NCBI GenBank assembly: GCA_025057115.1
Contig: JANWWZ010000011.1
Span: forward strand, 27,820 to 91,819
Length of the DNA stretch: 64,000 nt
Source of the DNA: Bernardetiaceae bacterium
GTDB lineage: Bacteria > Bacteroidota > Bacteroidia > Cytophagales > Thermoflexibacteraceae
Direction of reading: 5' to 3'
In this document: piece after piece, positions 35,873 through 43,525 of the stretch
Position numbering within the stretch: position 1 is the stretch's first letter
How the letters are laid out: every line of letters starts with the position of its first letter
Program-made: the position numbers and the translations under genes
The notes under the pieces: model-generated
Seen by the model: the letters and a program-made list of their open reading frames with translations, nothing else
Database searches by the model: none
Told to the model about the DNA's origin: nothing

Positions 35873-36875
35873 AATAACAATATTGTTTGTAGCTATCTGT
35901 AACCACTTTTAAAAAGTAGGCAACGCCTTGCTCGTCGCTTAGCATTTCCACGAGCTGGTTTAAGCGAGTAATTTCAGCGGTGAGTTTGTTTTTGTATATT
36001 CGAAGTTTATACGGGCTAAATTGATGTTTATGGTTGAAAAATTGGCGAATAAAGTCAGCATCCTCGCTAGAGGCAATATACTCTTGTGTTTCTTTCTTGA
36101 CTACATTGAGTTGGTTGCGAAGTAGTTTGCAATATTGCTTTAGTTTATCTTTTGGAGTGAGTTGGTCTATCGAAGCGGCGTAGGTCCGTTGCACGCATAG
36201 GAGTTCGTATAAATCTTGTTTTCGATAGGCTTGGATGATCTTTTTCATTAACTCTTCCTTAGTTTGGCGTGCAAGGGGATCTTGTTCTAGGTCGGGGTGC
36301 AAAACTTTTGCTAAAGAGGTGTAAACAGCACGCAAATCTTTGGCAAGGAGGGCTTCTCTTCCTAATTGGTCAGTGTGCTGCTTTAGAGTTTCTTGGTGAG
36401 CATCCGCATACTGGTTTTCTTGGTCAAATGATTGCTGATTGGTTTGACAAACGACTTCAGGATAGTACTTTTGCAACAATGACTTTATAAACTCCTCTTT
36501 TACAGAGCAATCCATTTTCTGCAGTTCAAACAAGAGAAACTTTGCTAAGGTTCTGCGTTGGATTTTAGTGAGTCTAAATGTATCGTGAATTTCATTTAAG
36601 CGGCAAAGCAAAGCCATTCGACTTTTTTGAATTTCCTCAAGCAAAGGTTGGATTTGGTAGGCTACTTTCTGCCTGCTTTCAAGCACGTTGCTCTTTAGCG
36701 CTTTTAAATATGCTTTTTCCTCTTCTATGGCTTGCAGCAGTTGCCTAAACTGACGTTGCGTAGAGTTTAGTTGCTCTTCTTCCTTGAGCAAAGGAGTAGG
36801 AACAATTTCTTTGGAGATGGTATGAAGTTCTGCGGCATGGTCCTGCTGTTGAACTTGGTTCTTTTTGGTGGACAT
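35862..36875 (-). CDS. Coiled-coil protein with a J-domain-like segment
   Basis: 337 residues, largely helical and coiled-coil. Around residues 180-225, KDLRAVYTSLAKVLHPDLEQD ... ELMKKIIQAYRKQDLYELL has the HPD tripeptide and helix pattern of DnaJ J-domains, though with a longer loop after HPD. J-domains stimulate DnaK. No zinc or substrate domain of DnaJ is present, so this would be a specialised cochaperone. It sits between a cyclophilin gene (six bases upstream) and a glycosyltransferase (overlapping). Confidence 0.6.
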   Translation of the reverse strand: MSTKKNQVQQQDHAAELHTISKEIVPTPLLKEEEQLNSTQRQFRQLLQAIEEEKAYLKALKSNVLESRQKVAYQIQPLLEEIQKSRMALLCRLNEIHDTFRLTKIQRRTLAKFLLFELQKMDCSVKEEFIKSLLQKYYPEVVCQTNQQSFDQENQYADAHQETLKQHTDQLGREALLAKDLRAVYTSLAKVLHPDLEQDPLARQTKEELMKKIIQAYRKQDLYELLCVQRTYAASIDQLTPKDKLKQYCKLLRNQLNVVKKETQEYIASSEDADFIRQFFNHKHQFSPYKLRIYKNKLTAEITRLNQLVEMLSDEQGVAYFLKVVTDSYKQYCYYVE

Positions 36876-36881
36876 TGGAAA

Positions 36882-37691
36882 CTATTGTTTTGTTTTTTGC
36901 TTGGGGATTACAACGACTTTTATGGGAACTTCCTGCAAGGGCCAATTTCCTTCGTCGGTTTCTAAAGCGGCAATTTTGTCCACTACTTCCATACCGCTGA
37001 CTACTTGTCCAAATACGGTATGCTGTCCATCTAAGTGAGGAGCTCCTGGCAGTTTAGCATAAGTAGCTCTTTGAGCTGCTGTAAGCTGGAATTTATGTTG
37101 GCGGGCAGTGGCTTCTAATTCGGCAGGGGTATAGCGCGTTCCTTGTACGATGTAAAAATCGTGGGAGGCGGAGCGCTTTTGAGGATTGTTTTCATATTCC
37201 CTTGCCATTGCCAAAGCACCGCGCACATGGAGATATTTGGGATTTATTTCTGCTGGAATGGTGTACTTGCCGATGTACATACTAGGGCGCTGGGACCCTC
37301 CTCCCTGAATCATAAAGCCTTTGATGACGCGGTAAAACTCCGTTTTGTCAAAGTAGCCCATCTTAGCAAGGCGAATAAAATTGGCTCGATGCAAAGGGGT
37401 ATCCTCATAGAGTTGAAGGCGGATGTTACCTAGCCGAGTTTGTATTTCTACTTCATTTTCAGGGTTTTCCATGCCATAGCGAGTTAGTTCCTGGACCACG
37501 TTTTGATCATTGAGCTCTGGAAAAGCGGGGATTTGTGCCTTTTTCTGTTCTTTTTTGCTTGGTTGAGCAGTGGTACGTTGCTCTGAGGGTCCTTTACTTT
37601 GGCAGGAAGTAAGCCAAATGCACACTAGCAATGAGCCTGCTAGCCAACTGCATTGAGCCAATGGCTGCACTTTAATCAACCTAGCTGCCAT
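36882..37691 (-). CDS. Cyclophilin-type peptidyl-prolyl isomerase lipoprotein
   Basis: 269 residues. The signal ends at a lipobox LTSC near residue 30, so it is probably lipid-anchored. The cyclophilin domain includes DTPLHRANFIRLAKMGYFD, FYRVIKGFMIQGG (catalytic Arg region), GALAMAREYENNPQ and HTVFGQVVSGMEVVDKIAAL. It speeds proline isomerisation in exported proteins. A TAACTTTG box ends four bases before the ATG. Downstream are the J-domain-like and glycosyltransferase genes on the same strand. Confidence 0.92.
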   Translation of the reverse strand: MAARLIKVQPLAQCSWLAGSLLVCIWLTSCQSKGPSEQRTTAQPSKKEQKKAQIPAFPELNDQNVVQELTRYGMENPENEVEIQTRLGNIRLQLYEDTPLHRANFIRLAKMGYFDKTEFYRVIKGFMIQGGGSQRPSMYIGKYTIPAEINPKYLHVRGALAMAREYENNPQKRSASHDFYIVQGTRYTPAELEATARQHKFQLTAAQRATYAKLPGAPHLDGQHTVFGQVVSGMEVVDKIAALETDEGNWPLQEVPIKVVVIPKQKTKQ

Positions 37692-37695
37692 GCTC

Positions 37696-37703
37696 CAAAG
37701 TTA
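37696..37703 (-). promoter_or_regulatory. Candidate -7 box for the cyclophilin operon
   Basis: TAACTTTG on the minus strand, four bases before the ATG of the cyclophilin gene. No good -33 element at normal spacing. If real, the transcript would be leaderless or start within the first codons. Confidence 0.35.
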
Positions 37704-37812
37704 GCGCATTTTGCTTTGTTTGCATTCAATCTCAATATTTGCCCACTGAAGCGGTAAAAAGTAAAGTGGAGACAAACTAGAGTCACTCTCTGGCAGCAAA
37801 TAAATTTTAAAA

Positions 37813-37838
37813 ACAGGGCTGAGGGCGATTCAGAAAAA
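37813..37838. repeat. Left direct repeat flanking region D
   Basis: ACAGGGCTGAGGGCGATTCAG plus AAAAA; the same sequence with four changes occurs at 38696-38720 in direct orientation. The two copies bracket region D almost exactly. Confidence 0.75.
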
Positions 37839-37841
37839 TTT

Positions 37842-38692
37842 CCGCTGTTGTTTGTTTCCTGACAAGCAACCACTTGCGACTCGCCGTTGTTTGTGTCCTC
37901 ACAAACAACTACCTAACCGTTGTTTGTGTCTTCACAAACAACCACTTCCGATTCGCCATTTTTCATGTCCTGACAAACAACTTCTCGCCGTTGTTCGTGT
38001 CCTCACTCGCCGTTGTTTGTGTCCTCATAAACAACCACTTGTGATTCGCCGTTTTTCGTGTCCTGTTTGCGTCCTTACTCTCCGTTGTTCGTGTCCTCAC
38101 GAACAACTACTCGCGATTAAAAACACAAAAAGCAGGGATAAATCAAAAAAGTGCAGTTTTATTTTACACTTTTCAAAGAAAATACCCGCCGCGACGCTGT
38201 GAGTTGTGTTTCAAAGCATGAACGAGGCAGTTTTATTTTACACTTTTCAAGGAAAATACTCGCCGCGAAGCTGGTGGGTTGTGTTTCAAAGCATAGAAGC
38301 ACATTGTTCGTGAAGACACGAACAATGGCAGAAAATGACTTTTAAAAATTCTCGTCGTTGTTCGTGTCCTCACTCACCGTTGTTTGTGTCTTCACAAACA
38401 ACAACTTCTCACCTTTGTTCGTGTCCTCACGCGCCGTTGTTCGTGTCCTCACGCGCCGTTGTTCGTGTCCTCACGAACAACCGTTTGTGATTAAAACGCA
38501 AAAAGCAAGTACAAGCCAAAGAAAATACTCGCCGTCGTCCGCTGGGTTGTTTTTCAAGGCGTGAATAAAGCACATTGTTCGTGAAGACACGAACAATGGC
38601 AAAAAAGAAAATACTCGCCGCGGCGCTGGTGGGTTGTGTTTCAAAACATGAACAAGGCACATTGTTCGTGAAGACACGAACAATGGTAGAAA
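37842..38692. repeat. Repeat region D: two consecutive hairpin-family composites
   Basis: Two composites follow each other in the same orientation: D1 at 37842-38345 and D2 at about 38346-38692. Each begins with TCCT-loop hairpins (arms TTGTTTGTG or TTGTTCGTG) and ends with an AAGA-loop hairpin followed by CAATGGCAG or CAATGGTAG. D1 contains two 74-bp units starting at 38153 and 38227 in which the hairpin is replaced by GCAGTTTTATTTTACAC. D2 contains the AAAATACTCGCCG cores with hairpins, very close to regions A and C. It fills the divergent gap between the cyclophilin and CruF-like genes (37692-38845). Confidence 0.9.
38421..38486. repeat. 22-bp tandem half-palindrome, three copies
   Basis: Units GTGTCCTCACGCGCCGTTG and TTC start at 38421, 38443 and 38465. 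The first two are half hairpins; only the last is followed by the matching arm CACGAACAA. It parallels the 21-bp expansion at 373-435. Confidence 0.8.
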
Positions 38693-38695
38693 GAA

Positions 38696-38720
38696 ACAGG
38701 CTCAAGGCGATTCAGAAAAA
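38696..38720. repeat. Right direct repeat flanking region D
   Basis: ACAGGCTCAAGGCGATTCAG plus AAAAA, matching 37813-37838. It starts four bases after the last hairpin of D2. From 38721 to 38845 nothing further is recognised. Confidence 0.75.
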
Positions 38721-38845
38721 CTGGGAGGAGTTTTAAAAACAATGTACTCTGCGTACCTTTTGCACAAGTTGCGAAAATCCAACTAATAAATCTTACAATC
38801 TGCCATTACTTGAGTTTACTAAGCAATATCTCAAAATAAAACACC

Positions 38846-39514
38846 GTGAAAATGCTACTATTGACCAAATGGCAAACTTTTGATTGGCTTGCTGTGCTGG
38901 TTATTTCTATGCACTTCTTTGGCTTTTGGCTAATGCTCTGGCAGCCTACTTCCGCGTTTTTTGTATCACTTACTCCTTTAAACTTGATGGTATCTCTGTT
39001 TGTCATGCTGTATTTTCACCACCCTTACAGCAGGCAATTTCTCCTTAGTTGCTTGCTCATGTGGGTAGGAGGATTTTTAATTGAACTGGCAGGAGTGCAA
39101 ACAGGTCTTGTATTTGGGCGATATGCTTACGGCTCTCCTTTAGGCGTTCAACTTTGGCAAACCCCGCTTATTATTGGAGTAAATTGGTTATTGCTTATTT
39201 ATGCCTTAGCTTCCGTAGTAGCCCATCGGCAATGGACCCTTTGGCAAAAAGCCCTTTTTATTGGTGCAAGCATGACCTTACTGGACGTTCTCATAGAGCC
39301 TTTTGCTATCCATTTTGGTCTATGGCACTGGTATGGAAGCTATCCCCCTTTGCAAAATTATTTAGCTTGGTTTGTTGCAGGTACTTTGCTAGCAGTTATT
39401 TTCCTTTGGCTTAATCAAAACGCACTTAGGGGCAATCGCATGGCAACTGTGGTACTCCTATCCCAGATAGTTTTTTTTATAGCCCATGATCTCATTATTT
39501 TTTCCAAGATGTAG
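38846..39514 (+). CDS. cruF: Carotenoid 1',2'-hydratase-like membrane protein (CruF family)
   Basis: 222 residues with about seven helices. VFGRYAYGSPLGVQLWQTPLIIGVNWLLLIYA (in parts) and DVLIEPFAIHFGLWHWY match the CruF/DUF422 family, which adds water to the psi end of carotenoids. GTG at 38846 is taken as the start; ATG at 38852 is possible. With crtY at 10487 it suggests a carotenoid with one ring and one 1'-hydroxyl end. Its promoter region is the repeat-filled gap upstream. Confidence 0.82.
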   Translation: MKMLLLTKWQTFDWLAVLVISMHFFGFWLMLWQPTSAFFVSLTPLNLMVSLFVMLYFHHPYSRQFLLSCLLMWVGGFLIELAGVQTGLVFGRYAYGSPLGVQLWQTPLIIGVNWLLLIYALASVVAHRQWTLWQKALFIGASMTLLDVLIEPFAIHFGLWHWYGSYPPLQNYLAWFVAGTLLAVIFLWLNQNALRGNRMATVVLLSQIVFFIAHDLIIFSKM

Positions 39515-39613
39515 TGCAAACGCCCACTTACACACTTAATTTAAGCCATTCAAGTGATAATAGCTAAAAAGTTTTAGTATCATTGCATTAGGCAAGCAAA
39601 GTTGCTTTTTGGA

Positions 39614-41170
39614 ATGCAGCGCAATTTTTTTCGCATTAACATCGTCTATCTGTCTATTTACACCGTTGCTGGCTTAATTGCTGCAGGCATCTTTACTTCT
39701 TACAATACTCAGCAAAAAATTGATGCTTTGCTAGAGAATCGAGCTATTTACGATGCCATGTATGGCTATTACAACCGCGAATATGTGGACATTATACATG
39801 TTTGGGACTTGGGCATACGCGGCTTCGGCGCCACGGGTGATACTATATTTTTAAATATCTACAGCTATAATCCTGTTCGTTTCCAGTATACTACTCACGT
39901 TGTGGATTCCATTGTTCAAATAAGGCGCTATCCTTTTGCACATGAAATTTACACCGCCATTAATGCTATCAGAGATTACGAAAATCACATTAAACGAATG
40001 GAACAGCTAGGGCGCTCAGACAGCATAGAACAGTTTAAGAAACTCATGCGCGAAGATCGCGGCGGACAGTTGTGGCGGCTCTATTATCCTACTTGGGTTA
40101 AAGTTGCAAACTATGAAATGCAAAAAGTCAAAGAAGCGGAAGCAGATTTGCAACTGGCTTTCACTCTCAACCGAAGCATTCAGTTTGCCTTGCTTGTCAT
40201 TGGAATTCCATTGCTATTTTGGATAGTTAGAAAGCTACAAAAAGATGCAGCCTATCGATATAACTTGCTTAAACAATTAGATGAAACCAATCGGTCTGAA
40301 CTTTTCAATGATGGCGTTCCTACAGTTGAACTTACTGCCGATGGAGTCATTTCCTCTGTAACGCGAAACATGAAACAAGCAGAAGCATTTATTCGCGCTA
40401 TTGCAGAAGGAAATTACAACGTCACGTGGGAAGGATTAACGCCAGAAAACGCTGCCCTCAACACTACTAACGTAGCAGGGGAACTATTACAACTGAAGGA
40501 AAAACTAGCGCGCGTGACTAGAGAAGAAGAGCGTCGCCGCTGGATTAATGAAGGCTTGACCCAGTTTAGTGAACTCCTTCGCAACCATCAAAGCAATATC
40601 AAAGAACTGGCTACTCAGGCTTTGTCGTTTTTAGTGCGCTATACGAGCAGCTTGCAAGGAGCTTTGTTTGTTGAACAAAAACAAGACGATGTCTCTGTGC
40701 TAGAGATGGTTGCTTGCTATGCGTATGACCGCTTAAAGGCTTTACAAAAGCACATTCACCCAGGAGAAGGACTTGTAGGGCAAGTGTATTTAGAGCAAAA
40801 AACTTTGCACATCAATCGCCTCCCAGAAGGATATACTGCCATTTCTGCTGGTTTGGGCATGGTTAAACCTAATGAACTCATCATTCTTCCCTTGAAAAAC
40901 AACAACCTTATTGAAGGAGTCATGGAGTTGGCTACCCTTCAAAGTTATGACCAAGCAAACATATTTTTTCTAGAGCGCGTAGCTGAATTTTTAGCCTCCA
41001 CCATTAGTATGCAAAAAAATGCCGAGCAAAATCGCTTGCTGCTTGAGCAACTCAAAAAACAACAAGCCGAAGCTCTGCGGGCTCAAGAGGAAGAACTGCG
41101 CCAAAACACGGAGGAATTACAAGCTGCTCACGAAGCCCTTAATCGCGAGCTAGCAAGGAGAAATCAATAA
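39614..41170 (+). CDS. Membrane sensor with HAMP-like and GAF domains, no output domain
   Basis: 518 residues from the ATG at 39614. Two membrane helices (about 8-28 and 195-215) enclose a helical periplasmic sensor. A HAMP-like linker, a GAF domain (about 310-465, ALFVEQKQDDVSVLEMVACYA; HPGEGLVGQVYLEQKTLHINRLPEGY) and a coiled coil (EEELRQNTEELQAAHEALNREL) follow. Homologues often continue into PAS and kinase domains, but here the reading frame ends in the coil. It may act through a partner by coiled-coil contact, or be shortened. It is 15 bases from the convergent hemG stop. Confidence 0.72.
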   Translation: MQRNFFRINIVYLSIYTVAGLIAAGIFTSYNTQQKIDALLENRAIYDAMYGYYNREYVDIIHVWDLGIRGFGATGDTIFLNIYSYNPVRFQYTTHVVDSIVQIRRYPFAHEIYTAINAIRDYENHIKRMEQLGRSDSIEQFKKLMREDRGGQLWRLYYPTWVKVANYEMQKVKEAEADLQLAFTLNRSIQFALLVIGIPLLFWIVRKLQKDAAYRYNLLKQLDETNRSELFNDGVPTVELTADGVISSVTRNMKQAEAFIRAIAEGNYNVTWEGLTPENAALNTTNVAGELLQLKEKLARVTREEERRRWINEGLTQFSELLRNHQSNIKELATQALSFLVRYTSSLQGALFVEQKQDDVSVLEMVACYAYDRLKALQKHIHPGEGLVGQVYLEQKTLHINRLPEGYTAISAGLGMVKPNELIILPLKNNNLIEGVMELATLQSYDQANIFFLERVAEFLASTISMQKNAEQNRLLLEQLKKQQAEALRAQEEELRQNTEELQAAHEALNRELARRNQ

Positions 41171-41184
41171 TACAGCTAGGGCAT

Positions 41185-42510
41185 TTACTCCCACTTTTTT
41201 GCCAGTTCAATGCTAGCAGTGATGCAATCCGCCAAAGAAATGCCATGTACCCAGTTGGAGTGGCAAATAATGCCTTCTTTACGCAAGGTTGCTGCTACGT
41301 GTTTAGCTGCTGTAATGTGTTGGTCGTATTGAGGAATGGATTTCTCCCAGCGAGTTAAATAGGTAACTGTTGCAGGAGCCGTAATGCGGTAAATTCGCCG
41401 CAGTTCCTCTACTACCTTTTTGACAATTTCTTCCTGAGGCAACATAGCATGTTGAGCAAACATAGCTCCTCCTACAAAGTTGGTGAACAACACTTCACTC
41501 GGCGGACAAGAATCGGGGAAAACACAGCTGCTCCAAATGCTACCAGCTATGAAAGTGCCTTCCATAGGAGGATGTAACAACCCAAAGCCGTTGGGCAAAT
41601 ATCCCACTTTGTTTTTTTCAAAAGCAGTATGAACTACACAAAGGGGAGGATAAGACACCTTTGCCAAAGTAGTTGCCATTTCAGGATAGGCTCTAGAAAG
41701 CAACTTAGCCACTTGATAAGCAGGCAGGGCTAAGACTACTTTTTTTACATGTAGGCATTCTCCGCTTGCAAAAGCGAGCTGGAAACCTTGTTTTGTCCTT
41801 TCCAAAGAGGCTACAGGCCTGTTGTAATGCACGGTTACTTTTTGAGCAAGCAAATGGGCAAGGGTTTGCATGCCTTTTTGAAAAGAGTAAGAACGACGCC
41901 GCTGTTTGGCTCCTGCTTTAACTAAGCCACGCAGCACTGACCCATATTGCTGCTCATATTCAACCAGTTGCGGAAATGCTTCGCTTACTAGTAGTGCTTC
42001 AGCATCTCCAGCGTAAATACCTGCCACAAAAGGCTTGAGCACTTTCTCCACTACTTCAGCAGAAAAACGCCTTCGCACAAAATTTGCTAAAGATTCTTTT
42101 TCTTCTCCTTTATTTTTTCTAAAAAATTCCGTTAAAATGCGCCACTTAGTTTGCCACGAGAAAAAATTGCTAAAAATTAAAGCCAGTGGAGAAGAAGGCA
42201 ATAAACGCGGTTTGCCTTCAAGGAGAATAAAACGCTTTTTCGACACAGCCGCTGGAGGCACTAATTGATCAATGGCTCCTATATCGGCTAAAAATTGATA
42301 TGTGGATGCATTAGCCAGCAGGGAATTAGGACCTGTATCAAAGCGATAGTTGCCCAGTTGAACGGTTCGCATGTTACCCCCTGGAGCAGAGGTAGCTTCA
42401 AAGATTACCGAACCAATGCCGCGTTGTTTTAAAGCAACTGCTAGAGAAAGACCCGAAATACCCGCTCCTACAATCAATACTTCCTGCTGAAAAGGAGATG
42501 AAGTAACCAT
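41185..42510 (-). CDS. hemG: Protoporphyrinogen oxidase (FAD-dependent)
   Basis: 441 residues from the ATG at 42510. EVLIVGAGISGLSLAVALKQRG is the FAD-binding motif, then TSAPGGNMRTVQ, FDTGPNSLLANAS and, at the end, HSNWVHGISLADCI, typical of the oxygen-dependent enzyme. It turns protoporphyrinogen into protoporphyrin IX, the step before iron insertion in heme synthesis. A longer start at 42561 would add 17 residues before the family N-terminus. It is transcribed divergently from the zinc-ribbon gene. Confidence 0.9.
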   Translation of the reverse strand: MVTSSPFQQEVLIVGAGISGLSLAVALKQRGIGSVIFEATSAPGGNMRTVQLGNYRFDTGPNSLLANASTYQFLADIGAIDQLVPPAAVSKKRFILLEGKPRLLPSSPLALIFSNFFSWQTKWRILTEFFRKNKGEEKESLANFVRRRFSAEVVEKVLKPFVAGIYAGDAEALLVSEAFPQLVEYEQQYGSVLRGLVKAGAKQRRRSYSFQKGMQTLAHLLAQKVTVHYNRPVASLERTKQGFQLAFASGECLHVKKVVLALPAYQVAKLLSRAYPEMATTLAKVSYPPLCVVHTAFEKNKVGYLPNGFGLLHPPMEGTFIAGSIWSSCVFPDSCPPSEVLFTNFVGGAMFAQHAMLPQEEIVKKVVEELRRIYRITAPATVTYLTRWEKSIPQYDQHITAAKHVAATLRKEGIICHSNWVHGISLADCITASIELAKKWE

Positions 42511-42594
42511 AAAACTTTTAAAAGCCCACAGGTATCTTTTGATTATTGCCAAAATAATCACTTACTTTGCGGCTGCAAAATTATTCTTGCCTTC

Positions 42595-43434
42595 ATGGAA
42601 AACTCAGTAGCCAAAAAGCTAGAAGCCCTGCTTAAACTCCAACAAATAGATTCTAAACTCGACGAAATTGAAAAAATCAGAGGGGATTTGCCTGAAGAGG
42701 TTCAAGATCTAGAAGATGAAATGGAAGGCTATCAAACTCGCATCGCCAAGTTTAACGAAGAATTAAAATCCTTCCAAGATACCATTAACCAACACAAACA
42801 AGGCATCAAGGACGCTGAAAGGCTCATAGAAAAATATCAAGCCCAACAAAAAGACGTACGCAACAGCCGCGAATTTACCGCCATTAGCAAGGAAATTGAA
42901 CTGCAGGAACTGGAAATTGAGATGTTCAAAAAGAAAAACAAAGAATTAGAGCTCAAAATTGAAGGCAAGAAAAAGCAAATAGAAGAAATCCAACAGTTAC
43001 TCGCTGAACGCCAACGCGACCTTGAAAACAAGCGAAAAGAATTGGAAGTCATCATAGCAGAAAGTGAAGAAGAAGAAGCTAAGCTATTCAAGGAGAGAGA
43101 AAAATGCGTTAAAAACATCGACCCGCGTTTATATAAATCTTACATGAAGATTCGCGAGAACTCCAACAATGGGCTGGCCGTGGTGATGGTTAAGCGAGAT
43201 GCCTGTGGCGGTTGTTTTAATGTAGTCCCTCCTCAAAGACAAGTAGAAATCCGCGAGCAGAAAAAAATTATCATTTGCGAACACTGTGGTCGAATTCTAG
43301 CAGGAGTGGAAACGGTAGTGGAGGATGCTGCCACAGATAAAAACCTCGCTAAGAAAGCTGTTGTCAGAAACAGATTTATAGAAGAAAGAAAAGCGAAAGT
43401 AATCGACCTGAGCATAGGTAGCTTTGATGACTAA
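42595..43434 (+). CDS. Coiled-coil zinc-ribbon protein (CT398/C4-type family)
   Basis: 279 residues. Residues 1-185 form an almost continuous coiled coil (long Lys/Glu heptads). A C-terminal zinc ribbon follows with CGGC and, 22 residues later, CEHC. The family is widespread in bacteria and thought to bind nucleic acid or the transport machinery; its role is not settled. A strong terminator follows. Confidence 0.88.
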   Translation: MENSVAKKLEALLKLQQIDSKLDEIEKIRGDLPEEVQDLEDEMEGYQTRIAKFNEELKSFQDTINQHKQGIKDAERLIEKYQAQQKDVRNSREFTAISKEIELQELEIEMFKKKNKELELKIEGKKKQIEEIQQLLAERQRDLENKRKELEVIIAESEEEEAKLFKEREKCVKNIDPRLYKSYMKIRENSNNGLAVVMVKRDACGGCFNVVPPQRQVEIREQKKIIICEHCGRILAGVETVVEDAATDKNLAKKAVVRNRFIEERKAKVIDLSIGSFDD

Positions 43435-43456
43435 ATGGACCTGACTACAAGGTAGC

Positions 43457-43495
43457 AACCCTGAGGACTTTCGCTCATCCTGCAGGGTTTTTTTA
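43457..43495 (+). terminator. Rho-independent terminator after the zinc-ribbon gene
   Basis: Stem AACCCTG (43457-43463) with CAGGGTT (43483-43489), extended by AGGA with TCCT past one bulge, then seven T. It lies 22 bases after the stop. Confidence 0.88.
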
Positions 43496-43525
43496 TTCTC
43501 ATCACTTGTTCAAATTCTTTCTATC

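Noticed and set aside
37852..38705. Open frames through region D, and the possibility of a CRISPR array
   Set aside because: Spacers between palindromes are themselves repeated and of very different length, no cas gene is present, and the frames are repeat translations.
43441..43500. Riboswitch or tRNA-like element before the carbamoyltransferase gene
   Set aside because: The structure is fully explained as the terminator of the zinc-ribbon gene with a T run.
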